DNA of 64,000 nt from Oreohelix idahoensis. Lineage: Eukaryota > Mollusca > Gastropoda > Stylommatophora > Oreohelicidae. Of this stretch, positions 22,328-33,215 are shown in pieces (the first letter of the stretch is position 1; each line of letters starts with the position of its first letter). A program made the translations under genes and the position numbers. The notes under the pieces are model-generated. The model was not told where the DNA came from and did not search any database. It worked only from the letters and a program-made list of their open reading frames with translations. The stretch lies in the NCBI GenBank assembly GCA_024509875.1, contig JAMPIV010009927.1, positions 141,001-205,000 on the forward strand, in the 5' to 3' direction.

Positions 22328-23788
22328 ATGGCGGACCTGGCCAAATTTCGATCTGCTGCGGTTCAGACTGCAAAAGAGTTAGGATTAGATGGGCAAGTTA
22401 TGGTTGCCTATGTCACAACGGAATGTGACAAATTTATTGAACGCGAAGAAAGAAGATTAGAAAAAGAAGCCGAAAGAAGGTTAGAAGCTGAAAGGGAAAT
22501 TAAGAAGTTACAATTTGAAGCTGAGGCTGAGACTAAGAGGTTGCAAGCTGAGGCTGAGACTAAGAGGTTGCAGATTGAGGCTGACAAAGAGGCTAAAGCA
22601 TTGGAAGCCGAGGAAAGAAGACAAGCTGCAGAAAGGGAAGAGAAGAAATTAGCTGCAGAAAGGGAAGAGAAGAAATTAGCTGCAGAAAGGGAAGAGAGGA
22701 AATTAGCTGCAGAAAGGGAAGCAGAAGATAAAAGATTACAAAGGGAACATGAGTTACGACTAAGGGAGTTTGAGTTTCAAGGCCATGCTCCTGAAAATGG
22801 TGCCAGTCCCTTTGCCTCTGATGCTACGGTTACTCAAGGAGCCTCAATCTCAGCTATGAATTTTCATTTAGATCATTTTGTTGAGAAAGACGATGATATT
22901 GAGAGCTATATAAATAGGTATGAGCTATTAGCTACCACGTATGGGTTAGAGAGAGAAAGGTGGAGCTTAAAGTTATCTCAGGGACTTCGTGGGGCAGCTT
23001 ATGAAGTTTTTGCAAAAATGAGCAGAGGTGATCAGGAAAATTATGACATGCTAAAGCAGGCTCTTTTGTTAAGGTATGAAAAGAATGCAGAGTTTTACAG
23101 GAAAAAATTTAGGAATGCTAAACTACTGTCAGGTGAAACCTATCACCAGTTCTCTGCACGAATCGAGACATACTTGGAGAAATGGACTTCTCTGGGGAAA
23201 ACCCAAGATCTTAAGGAAATGGTCCTTATAGAGCAACTAAGAGAGTCCATGGCTCCAGACCTGAGAAAGTTTCTCATGGAACAAGGTGCAGAGAGGCTGG
23301 GTGAGTTGCTAAATGTTGCTGAAAGGTATCAAGCAGCTCAAGCAGAGGTAACAGGTAATAAAAAGAAACAGGTGGACAACTTTAGGGCACCACAGAACTT
23401 TAATAAATTTGATCCTAAGGATCAAAATAAAGGTAAGCACCAATTTGATAGGCCACGGTATGACAATAAAAATAAATTCCCACAATTCGATGAAAGGAAA
23501 TATGATGAAAGAAAATCTTTCAACCAAGGAAAAAGGTGGTGTAAAAATTGTCAGATGGACAATCATGACACTGACTATTGCAGAAGGAAACCTGTGTATA
23601 TGGCAACCCTTCAGGTCAGGTCGACCTCAAGACAGGAGGAGGATATTATGTTAGATACCACTCCAGAAGAGATGAGGAAGGCACAGGCTGGGGATAAAAC
23701 ACTCAAGCCTTGTTTCAGAAAATTGTCAACTTGTCATACAACTCCAGGCAAGGGAGATTTTTACATGAAAAAACAAGTTGATGTATAG
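22328..23788 (+). CDS. E3 gag with zinc knuckle, fused to a pol remnant
   Basis: A 486-codon frame from the ATG at 22328 (MADLAKFRSA). Residues ~35-145 are a charged coiled coil built from short repeats (AEREEKKLA and EAETKRLQ units). Residues ~170-350 are capsid-like, and one intact CCHC knuckle, CKNCQMDNHDTDYC, lies at ~405-418. In the same frame the sequence then passes from LQVRSTSRQEEDIM straight to the region before the integrase zinc domain (TLKPCFRKLS). Compared with E2, about 120 residues of protease are deleted. It ends at a frameshift in an A-run near 23768. Gag itself looks able to assemble; processing would need protease from another copy. Confidence 0.85.
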   Translation: MADLAKFRSAAVQTAKELGLDGQVMVAYVTTECDKFIEREERRLEKEAERRLEAEREIKKLQFEAEAETKRLQAEAETKRLQIEADKEAKALEAEERRQAAEREEKKLAAEREEKKLAAEREERKLAAEREAEDKRLQREHELRLREFEFQGHAPENGASPFASDATVTQGASISAMNFHLDHFVEKDDDIESYINRYELLATTYGLERERWSLKLSQGLRGAAYEVFAKMSRGDQENYDMLKQALLLRYEKNAEFYRKKFRNAKLLSGETYHQFSARIETYLEKWTSLGKTQDLKEMVLIEQLRESMAPDLRKFLMEQGAERLGELLNVAERYQAAQAEVTGNKKKQVDNFRAPQNFNKFDPKDQNKGKHQFDRPRYDNKNKFPQFDERKYDERKSFNQGKRWCKNCQMDNHDTDYCRRKPVYMATLQVRSTSRQEEDIMLDTTPEEMRKAQAGDKTLKPCFRKLSTCHTTPGKGDFYMKKQVDV

Positions 23789-24428
23789 GAAGACTGGAGC
23801 TAGATCCAATGGTCACGGACAGCTGGTTCTTCCAAAAAGATACAGGACAGAATTAATAAGGAGCCTACATGTGAAACCAGATGGGGACCATGAGAAGATA
23901 GGTACCATCATTCAAAAGGTGGCTCATAATTATTATTGGCCCAAAGCAAGATGGGACATTGAGAATTTTGTAGAAAGGTGTAGCATAGCACATGAGGGAA
24001 CACCCACAAGTGGGAACATGGATCAGGACCTGGACACGCCACGAGGCAAAATTAGGCCTGATCATAAAAGGAAAAATAGATTTGATAAAGTGGACCAAAT
24101 GAAATGGGAAGCCCCTTTTCACGGACAAGCTTCACTTAACTGTTTTACAATGGCCACTATGCGGAGAGTGCAAAAAGATGTCTTACCCCAGGATAAGCCG
24201 AAAATCCCTCAATCGGACTTAAACAAACTGGAGGAAGAGGATGTAGGGAGGAAATCTCTCATCAAGAATTTTAAGTGGGGAGGAAACCCCAGGAAAAGAA
24301 AAATTGGTAGCGGTCGTTTTGTGAATGATAATTCTGGGAGGAAAAATCATCACTATAAAGCTTCGAGTGGAAGAGACCATACCGGTGCATGGACAAATAG
24401 GTCCACACAATTAAAGGTCCACATGTAG
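23778..24428 (+). pseudogene. E3 integrase zinc-binding domain with core replaced
   Basis: Reading from MYRKTG, this frame gives the integrase N-terminal zinc domain (GQLVLPKRYR, YYWPKARWDIENFVERC), but the His pair and CxxC are degenerate. After residue ~75 it leaves integrase similarity and continues for ~140 residues as basic, Asn/Lys-rich sequence of unknown origin. The DDE catalytic core expected here is absent. The GPY/F domain resumes in another frame at about 24415. E2 shows a comparable basic segment at the same place. It cannot encode an active integrase. Confidence 0.75.
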
Positions 24429-24430
24429 CT

Positions 24431-26329
24431 TTGTTAAGAACGTGGACTGATGAAAAGGCAGAGGAAAACATTACATCTTCATACCAATATGTGAATGAGC
24501 TGACCACTCGGTTGAAAACTGGCTGGAAACTTGCCAATGAAAATTTGAAACAAGCCAGGAAGAAACATGCTGCCTATTATAACAGGAAGGCGAAAGACAG
24601 AAATTTGGCTGTGGGAGAGAAGGTACTGCTTCTTTTGCCCGGGAGTCAGAATAAGTTACAAATTGGATGGCAGGGTCCATATACAGTTCTAGAGAAGGTG
24701 TCTAGAACAAATTATAAGATAGATAAGAAGGGGAAAGAAAAAATCTATCATGTGAATCTCCTGAAGAAATATTTGGAAAGAGAACATCAGGAAGAGACAC
24801 ACTTGTTGACCTTGTCCATCGCCATGGAGATGAAAAAGGAACCACTTTCATCATTTGAGTATCCATTACACCCCTGTGAGACAGCAGCACAGGTGAAAAT
24901 CAGTACACATTTAACGAAAACTCAGAAAGAGAGAGTGCAACAGGTTCTAAATAATCATGCAGAGGTGTTAACAGACCGACCAGGGCATACAAACCCATTG
25001 GAATATGATATGAAACTAATAGACTCCACACCTGTCTGTATGAAACCATATTCGATTCCGTTTGCTAAGGAAAAAGCTTTGAAGGAAGAGATAGACTATC
25101 TGTTGAAGGAAGGAATTATTTCGCACAGTGAGTCTTCGTATAGTTCCGGTGTTGTACTCTTAAGGAAGCCCTCTGGAGAACATAGACTCTGTATAGATTA
25201 CAGGAGACTGAATGCTATTACAGAAGGACAGGTGGATCCATTGCCGGATACAAATCAGCTGTTTGCCAGACTAAATAAAGCTAAATATTTCTCAAAAGTG
25301 GATCTGAGTAAAGGATACTATCAGATTCCAGTAAAGCCTGAGGTTAGACCATACCTAGCTTTTAGTACCTCAGAAGGACACTATGAGTTTAATAGATTGC
25401 CATTTGGATTGAAGAATGCGCCTAGTGTCTTCTCTAGAATGATGAGAAAATTATTGGATCCTCTGAATAATCCCTGTATAACAAATTTTATGGATGATAT
25501 CCTTATAGCAACAGAAACATTTGAGGAACACATTGACTCTCTGAACATGCTGTTTGATCGACTTAGGGAGGCAAATTTAACAGCCCGACCAACCAAATGT
25601 TGCGTTGGATGTAAAGAATTGGAATTTTTGGGACACACAGTTTATCAGGGAAACATGACCCCTGACCCAAAGAATTTAGAAAAACTACAGAAAGCCCCGA
25701 GACCACAAACCAAGAAGGACGTGAGATCCTTTGTCTCATTATGTGGTTTCTACCAGAAGTATATCAAAAACTTTAATTCCATATGTGCACCTTTAACGGA
25801 ATTGACACGTAAAGGACTTCCAGATCGCATTACATGGACACCACAATGTGAAATGACTTACCAAGAATTGAAGGAAAAGCTCACAAGTAAACCCATTTTG
25901 AAATTACCTGACTTAAGTCAAGAATTCATAGTAAGGACGGATGCAAGTAATATTGGGTTAGGTGCAACTTTACTACAGAAATCAGATGCATTGGATGGGG
26001 AATTAAGCCCAGTGGCATATGCTAGCAGAAAGTTGAATAAAGCTGAAATCAACTACTCAACTAGCGAAAAAGAATGTCTTGCAGTAATATGGGCAATAAA
26101 GAAATTCAATATTTATCTATATGGGAAGGCATTTAAGTTGCAAACTGACCACAAACCTTTATCGTTTTTAGCACAGGCTAAGCATGAGAACTCTAGGTTA
26201 CTCCGATGGTCTTTGCTTCTGGCTCCATATAATTTTAGCATTGAATATATATCTGGAAAAACCAATCTGGGAGCGGATTTTTTAAGCCGCCATCCGTGTG
26301 ATGAGAATCACCGTAAACCCCAGAAATAA
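24431..26329 (+). CDS. E3 pol: integrase GPY/F domain, reverse transcriptase, RNase H
   Basis: An intact 632-codon frame, open back to 24401 without an ATG. Residues 1-120 are the integrase C-terminus (GEKVLLLLPG, IGWQGPYTVLEK, YHVNLLKKYLERE). RT follows at ~165-430, with LCIDYRRLNA, PFGLKNAPSVFSRMM and catalytic FMDD at 353-356. RNase H lies at ~480-600, with RTDASNIGLGATLL, TSEKECLAVIW and TDHKPLSFL, ending in ADFLSRHP. It copies element RNA into DNA. Integrase sequence fused in front of RT, and not behind RNase H, is the opposite of standard Ty3/Gypsy pol and matches the Gmr1 lineage. As an enzyme it looks undamaged; its expression would need a join to gag across broken frames. Confidence 0.9.
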   Translation: MLRTWTDEKAEENITSSYQYVNELTTRLKTGWKLANENLKQARKKHAAYYNRKAKDRNLAVGEKVLLLLPGSQNKLQIGWQGPYTVLEKVSRTNYKIDKKGKEKIYHVNLLKKYLEREHQEETHLLTLSIAMEMKKEPLSSFEYPLHPCETAAQVKISTHLTKTQKERVQQVLNNHAEVLTDRPGHTNPLEYDMKLIDSTPVCMKPYSIPFAKEKALKEEIDYLLKEGIISHSESSYSSGVVLLRKPSGEHRLCIDYRRLNAITEGQVDPLPDTNQLFARLNKAKYFSKVDLSKGYYQIPVKPEVRPYLAFSTSEGHYEFNRLPFGLKNAPSVFSRMMRKLLDPLNNPCITNFMDDILIATETFEEHIDSLNMLFDRLREANLTARPTKCCVGCKELEFLGHTVYQGNMTPDPKNLEKLQKAPRPQTKKDVRSFVSLCGFYQKYIKNFNSICAPLTELTRKGLPDRITWTPQCEMTYQELKEKLTSKPILKLPDLSQEFIVRTDASNIGLGATLLQKSDALDGELSPVAYASRKLNKAEINYSTSEKECLAVIWAIKKFNIYLYGKAFKLQTDHKPLSFLAQAKHENSRLLRWSLLLAPYNFSIEYISGKTNLGADFLSRHPCDENHRKPQK

Positions 26330-26385
26330 TAATAAATTTCTCTATGTGTATATAGAATAAAGGACTGACATATAATGTCTGTTTT

Positions 26386-26396
26386 AAGAGGGGAGG
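26386..26396 (+). promoter_or_regulatory. E3 polypurine tract
   Basis: AAGAGGGGAGG lies directly before the TGTCATG start of the 3' LTR. It is an uninterrupted purine run in the canonical place for plus-strand priming. Confidence 0.85.
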
Positions 26397-28803
26397 TGTC
26401 ATGAAATATTCTAATCCACATATATAAATTATTAGGTAAATATGAAGCCTAACAAATAAAATTAATAAAGAAAAGAGCAATGGTAAAATGACAGTGCTGT
26501 CACAAAGAATGTACTCGAAATCCCCCTTGTTTTCTGCTTCGTCTGCAAATTGTAACGCTTTCACGTTGATATAAAAGCTTACTGTATTATTACCCGCCTT
26601 CTTCAATGAAACGTGTGCTGCATTTCTAAGAAAAACATTAAGAGGCAGACTGCGTAATGACCTAAATTAATCCTAACATTAATTATATTACGTTACCAAA
26701 ACGAACGAACAGATGGACAAAAGGATAGCGAGAGGGGAGGGCAGAAAATCAGGAACGCATGCAACACGCGACGCGCGATATACAAATGCTGGCATCACGC
26801 GTGTAAGTCTACAAGCACTATTTTTTTTCAGACGGACAGTGATAAAATACACTACCCTTTCCCAGAGTTAGGTTTATAAATCATAACAGACTCTTATTAG
26901 AAAAGATAACAATAGATGGGTTTACGGTTGAAAACATAACAGTACCCAGACAGCACATCTTCGAAACAGGAGGTAGAAGAAATTGCATATTTTGAACGCA
27001 GCCACGTAGCTCCTTTAAATTAGTATTTTTGGGTTCCTTAGGGCTTGCTGACAAATAATATGTAAAACGTTACGCAAATAGTCCAGGAATTAATAAATTA
27101 TACCCAAAATAAAATATTGGGGGTGCCTGACAGCATAAAATCATTTCTGCTCATAAGATTTTTTTTTTAACGTGTTTGAAAAAAATTTACGTTACAGAAA
27201 TAGCCTACCATGTAAACTCCAAATTGATTGGAGCGCAACAAATGAAAGCCTAACCACGATTGGTCGGGCTATAAATACTATCTTGGTTGTTAGGGGAAAC
27301 GGGGAAAGGTAACATTTTTTCAAACACTTGTCGAAACGGGGCTCATTGGCCAGTCTCGCTGATATACACACTTGGGAGCGTTAGTTCGAGACCACTTGTT
27401 TAAAATAGCTTGATAAAGCATCAGTGCGTTGAAGCCAGCATATATTTGGCTCAATAAAAGCCTGGAAGATAAGCAGAAGGAAATTTGTGCCAGTTTGTGC
27501 CAGAATTCATTGCTAATCAACGTATCTGTGTTATTCGTATGAATTGTGGTAAGCTTGAACCATTTAATATCTTTTAATGAAAATTGAATGTGAATTGTTG
27601 ATTTATGCCTGTATATATATGTGTAGTTCAGGGGCAAACGTGAGGTAAAGCCTAAAATGCTCCAGCCTGAACAGAGGGTGTCGGAGAGAAGTAAAACGGC
27701 ATGGAATGGCCAAACAGTACACTGACACCTGGATGATTGACTAGAAAGAAATAATGCTGGAAGTGCAGAGGCGTAGTGACCATTAAGGATGGTAATGCTG
27801 GTATAAAGTATTTCAAATGAAGCTGACTGTTGGCCTAACGCTCTGAACGCAATGTTTGTGCTGTATTGTGATCAATGTAACAAGAGAGTTTAAGTTAGTT
27901 ATGAAGTAGAAGGTACATCCTTCTTGATTTCAGGGACAGTGGTCTTGATGGTACTGAGCAGCACCTGGTCAGAGCTTTGCTGAATCCAGTGTCGGACAGC
28001 ATACTCCTTGGTCCTTTTAGCTATCAGTGAGGTGTTTCCAGAGCCCAGAGGAGAATTCGAGCAGAGGAGTCCTTTCCTGCCGCCATCACGCCAGATAAGC
28101 TAACTTGGCCAGCTGAGCTCAACATTATGTCCCCTCATCTTGAACTGACTTTATAAAAATAACATTAAGAGGGGAATTTACTTGTCTTAAAATCAGGAAC
28201 TGTGAACATCTCCAATACTGGTCCCTAAAGACAAACTATTGAAGTCATGATGACAAATACCAACAGAGCTTGAACAAAACAAAACCAGTATTACCTCATT
28301 TTACTACTACACAACTGACACACATAGAACATTTGTAATAATATATGTCACTACAATATTCATATTAAATACATTCTGTACATAACTTGTAATTTAAATT
28401 GATTGTGATTCCTGGTTCCCTTGTAGTTGAATCAGGACACATATTCATTCATGCCAGTAATGAATACATATTGTTATTTGAAAGTTTATCAGTGACTCTT
28501 TTAAGATATCTTTGTAGAGTGTTATATGTATGTGAGTGTCACAGTGTTGTCAAGAGTAGTGGATTAAATTAAATTGTTTATCTGTCTGTTGTTGTGACTT
28601 ACACTTCATCATACACATACCCTAGACACATAACGTAGCATCACACTATTCCAGAATAATTCTGACTGAGATATATAGATATGTGGTAGCAAGTAAGGTT
28701 ATCTATAATACACTACTCTTAATAGATATAGATACCTTCACAGCTGATCTCAGTCAGTACACTAAGTTCCCTATAAGTATTTATAACATCCCACTTCACC
28801 ACA
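26397..28803 (+). repeat. E3 3' LTR, 2407 bp
   Basis: The counterpart of 19738-22137, with a few indels (for example an extra GGCA near 26643 and length change in a T-run near 26821). It ends in CCACA at 28803, where LINE2 3' UTR resumes. Confidence 0.95.
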
Positions 28804-29028
28804 ATATGACGTGTTTCCTTTGTTGTATATGTTTTTGTTTGTATTTATTTTATATTTATTATCTCTAGTAGGATTTTTCCTTTTTTAGTTATATTCAAAA
28901 TGGTTTTTTTTAATCTGTATTTTCTGGGGCGATGTCTTTCACTGGATTTTTTTTTTTTGGTTAATCTGTATGTATCTGGGGGGAGTCTTTCACCAGTTTG
29001 GACTACTGGATAGGATCCTTATTTATTT
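28804..29028 (-). other. LINE2 3' UTR, main part
   Basis: T-rich on the plus strand and downstream of the last ORF2 codons in LINE2 sense. No coding sequence or structured RNA is recognised. Confidence 0.6.
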
Positions 29029-32000
29029 TTATATGTTAGCTTTAGTTTTTGTAATATAGTGTTTTATTAAGTTTTGCATTTCTGAAGGGGTCTTTGTGCC
29101 TATGAGGTTTTCTACCCTCATTTCTACCTTGTGATTACTACAGTATCTCTTAATGTTTTGCCTCTGTTGGTCATATTTCTTGCAGTCCATCAGAAAGTGT
29201 CTAATTGTGTTTGGTTCTTGACACTCTTCACATGTGGGTTCCTCAATCATGAAATATCCCGTTCCAAGCTTGAGCATCAGCAATTTTTTATTAATTGGTA
29301 TTTTTAGTTCATCTTTTATTTGACATTTTTTGCTTGGTTTTTTTTTAAGATTTGATATGAGTGTCTTGCTTTTTTACTTTGGTCCCATGCTGTTATCCAC
29401 TCTTTAGTTATTGCTTGAGCAATTAAGCTCTTAATTTCAAACTTCCCTAAGCCTACTTCAATTTTGTTATGGCTAGTTCTCCCCCCTTCGGCTTCTTTGT
29501 CTGCAAGCTCATTTCCTGCTATCCCCACATGTGATGGTATCCATGTTAGTGTTGCACTGCATCCTATAGTTTGTAGATATGTATTAACCTGTAGTATTTC
29601 CTCTATAATATCTGGCCTGCTACATTCTTTTCTGTTTCTGATAGCGAGTACTGATGAAAGGGAACCTGTGAAATGGTTACTTTTTTTGGTGGATTTTCTG
29701 CAGCTATTTCTAAAGCTTTTAGGATTGCCACTAATTCTGCTGTAAAGATGGATGTATTACCTGTTACTTTGTATCTTTTATAAATTTTTAATTTTGGTAT
29801 TGCTATTCCTGCTCCTAATTGTCCTTCTTCATCTTTTGACCCATCTGTATATATAGTTAGGCTATAATTTATATACCGTTCTATGTACACTAGTGTTTTA
29901 CTTTTTGCTGAGATTATGTCGTTAGATTTGTTTATGATCTTTGATAAGTAGGAATCAGTTTCTGGCACTTTAATTTCCCATGGTGGGATCTTTGCTTTAT
30001 ACTGAGCACTACTGTTTATCGTATTAAATAGTTCTGGGTATTGATCCACTTCATCCATTGTTTTCCACCCTGACGGGTATCTATTATGATTTAATGGAAT
30101 GTGGCCTATGTACTGGTTACCCCTATCAAAGGTTTTGTGTGCTGGGTGAGTTGGATCTTTTGCCACTCTTGCCCAGTAGCTGAATCTCAGTTCTTTTCTC
30201 CTTAGCTCCAGGGGTATAATGCCTAGCGCTACTTCTAGTGCTTCTGCTGATTTCCCTTTGAGGCACCTGCTATTATTGACAGTGCCTGGTTTTGGACTGT
30301 GTCTAGTTTTTTTCTTATTGCTCGGGGCGGCTGATGCATAGACAACACTGACATAGTCAAGTTTGCCTCTAATAAATGATTTATAGAAGGTTAACGTTGT
30401 CTTATTGCAGGCGCCCCAACCACTTCCTTTCATATATCTTAGCATATTAATAAGTCCTCTACTGCTTTGCACTAAAAGGTCTATGTGTTTGTTCCAGTTT
30501 AGTTGCTGGTCTAGTACCATGCCAAGAAATCTAGTTGATTTTGCTGTGCATACTTTTTGCTTATTAATGCTTATGTCAATTATATTGTTTTTAATTACAC
30601 GCCCTCTACTGAAAATCATTCCTATGGTTTTTTTTAACGTTTAGATTAAATCCCCACTTGTTCATCCAGTCAGATACTTTATCTATTTGTTTTTGTACTG
30701 TTTTATAGAGGAATGGGAGATTTCTTCCCGTTCTCCATATCGCAGCGTCATCTGCAAACTGAGATAGGTTGTTTTTTAAGTCTTTAAACTCGTCGCCTAG
30801 GTCGTTGACCATAATCGTAAAAATAGATGGTGATATTACTGATCCCTGGGGGATTCCATTCTGTTGTTCATACACCTCAGATCTATCATTGTTTATTTGT
30901 ACCATGAAGTATCTATTTTGCAGGAAGTTTTCTAAATAATTGTAAGTTCTGCCTACTATAGGCTACCTAATTTCCTGAATTTATGTAGTGCATCCTCTCT
31001 CCAACACTCATCACATGCTCTTGCTACATCAAGGAATATTGCTACTGTCTTTTCATTCCTTTTGAAGCCTGTTTTAACATCATGTTCCAGCCTCAACAGT
31101 TGCTCTATTGTACTATGATGGGTTCTAAAGCCTGCCTGGGTTGGACTGTACAAATTATGCTTTTCTATATGAAATTTTAGTCTGCTGTTGACTATTGTTT
31201 CTAGAATTTTTCCTAGATGCGATGTTAACGATATTGGCCTGTATAAGCTGACATCATGTGTTTCCTTATCTAGCTTTAGTATGGGGATGACTACTGCTGT
31301 CTTCCATGAACATGGTATTTTTCCCGTGTGCCAGATGTTGTTGTAGAGGGATGCAATCACCCTTAGAGTTGTATTTGGTACCTTTTTGAGGATTTCATAG
31401 CTCAGAATGTCTTTCCAAGAGGTGGTATTGGTTTTTCCTGCTAAAGCTCTTTCTATTTCATCTACTGTAATACCTGCATTTAAATAATTAGCATCCTGTG
31501 TGGTGTCCATATTTTCTTCTTTTAATTTTTCTAGCAGTGTTTTCCGCCTATTTATTTCTGCCTTATCTAGACTGTCTATTGTACGAACCTGATAGAAGTA
31601 TTTAGCTAGTATGTTGGCTTTTTCTCTATCTGTTTCAGCTTTCTCTGGTATTTTAATTGTTGGGATTTTAAATTTCTTGTTGTTTCCTCCTTTAATTGCT
31701 TTTAGTTTTCTCCAAACTGTAGTTACTTGTGACCTATGGTTTAATGTTTGACAAAATGTTCTCCAACTCTTTTCTTTAGCTCTGAATATTATTTTATTTG
31801 TTTCATTTCTTATTTTTTTATAGTTTGTGTAATTCTCTTCAGTTTTGGCTTTTCTATACTTTGTCAGGGCCCTCTCCCTCAATTTCAGTTGTTCTGAACA
31901 TCTGTCTGTCCACCATGGTACTGGATTTTTATCTTTGTTTCTTTTCCTATTTTTACCTTTTTGTGTTGGTTTTAAGTGATCAGGCATATTCCTGTTTGGT

Positions 32001-32790
32001 ATATATTTTATTGCTATTTTTAAAATCTCATTTGTTAGTTTTTCTGCAAATACATCTACACTGTTAGATTCAGTTTGTTTTATGCTTAGTTTACTTAGCT
32101 CCAATTGGAAGGACTCCCAGTTTGCTTCTTTTAGGTTGAATATAGGTTTCGAGCTTCTTGGACTAGTTTTATATTTGTCGTTTAGGTTTATTTCTATGGA
32201 TAAGTGGTCTGAGCTGGAGTCATTCAGTACTTCCCATTTAGCAGAGGCTAGGTTTGGTGTTATAATACTTATGTCTATTGCTGTATCTCCTCCATTGTTG
32301 CATGGGTTAACCCTTGTCACTGAGCCATCATTTAGTATGATTAGCTCAGCACTTTCAATGTAGTCCAACAGTCTTTTTCCTGCTGGATCATTACTGTTGT
32401 TACCCCATGCCTCATCGTTTGCATTAAAGTCACCTACCAATAATGTTCTTTGGTCTATTTGTGTGTTAATAGTGGCAATGTCCCTATCGGTTATATTACC
32501 CTTGGGGCTAGAAATGTTTATTATTTTTAAGTTATCTGGCTCATTGTCTAATGTTATACTTATTCCTTCAATATTTTCTGTGTTGAATTGTTCCCAATTT
32601 AATATTTTGTAGTCTTCATGTATTAAAAATGCGACGCCCCCTCCTCTTCCCTCAGGTCTATCATTTCTAAGTGTTATATACCCTTGGTAGTTCAGTTTCT
32701 GTTTGGGGTTCAGGAGGGTTTCTTGTATTGCAAAGATGGGTTTTGCCTCCTTATACTGTCCCATAAGAGACATCAGACGTACCTCACTCT
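29029..32790 (-). pseudogene. LINE2 ORF2: endonuclease, RT, RNase H, zinc finger
   Basis: Five frame segments in order: 32773-30956 (605 codons), 30905-30606, 30619-29603, 29528-29316 and 29283-29029. The first begins inside the AP endonuclease (IFAIQETLL) and includes VGDFNANDEAW and SSDHLSIE. It then enters RT, with SLTSHLGKILETIV and DVARACDECW, the latter altered from the usual catalytic DxxxAFD form. The second carries the palm motif FADDAAIW and PQGSVISP. The third runs from RT thumb to early RNase H (YTDGSKD), the fourth holds late RNase H (AGNELADKEA), and the last a CCHC-type motif (CEECQE...HFLMDC). At least four frameshifts break it. The missing first codons of the endonuclease lie inverted at 34779-34842. 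Confidence 0.85.
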
Positions 32791-33215
32791 AGTGAAGGAT
32801 CTAGGCAAATTCCAGATAAGTTTTTTTGTTCTTGTACTTGTTCATTCGTTAAAGTATTAGTTGTGTACAAGTAGTATTCGTTAAATTTTAGTTATCTAGT
32901 TAAGTAGTGACTAGGAGTGGTAATATAAATTCGAAATATTGGGGAAAATACAATAGATTCGTGCGCCACGTGGTGTTTTCTTTGTTGAAGGTACAGCAGC
33001 CATGTTTTTTCCCTTACATTCTCGTAATCGTAGATTACCAGCAGTGTTATACTATTGATAGGCCTAATTTATATTATTAGTTAAAGTATATATAGTGAGA
33101 CTAGAGATAAGCATTAATTCCAATAAATACCAGTCATATAAGTAACATAATAGTAGCAAAATAAAAGACAGGGTACTAGCAGTCATAGGTAAATGAAACA
33201 ATAAATATAATCACA
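32791..33215 (+). other. LINE2 5' UTR, in the inverted segment
   Basis: Sequence between the inversion junction (about 32790) and the ORF1 ATG at 33216. It should carry the LINE's internal promoter, but I recognise no motif. The junction is placed approximately, from where minus-strand ORF2 similarity ends. Confidence 0.5.

Larger units (their letters stand above)
19738..28803 (+). mobile_element. E3: youngest Gypsy element (Gmr1-like), 9.07 kb
   Basis: Complete in outline: 5' LTR (19738-22137), tRNA-Pro primer site, gag, integrase remnants, RT and RNase H, polypurine tract, 3' LTR (26397-28803). The LTRs differ by only scattered substitutions and small indels, so it inserted recently relative to E1 and LINE2. 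Protease and the integrase catalytic core are deleted. Integrase pieces precede RT, the Gmr1 order. The 5-bp flanks (GTCGG left, ATATG right) do not match. Confidence 0.9.
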
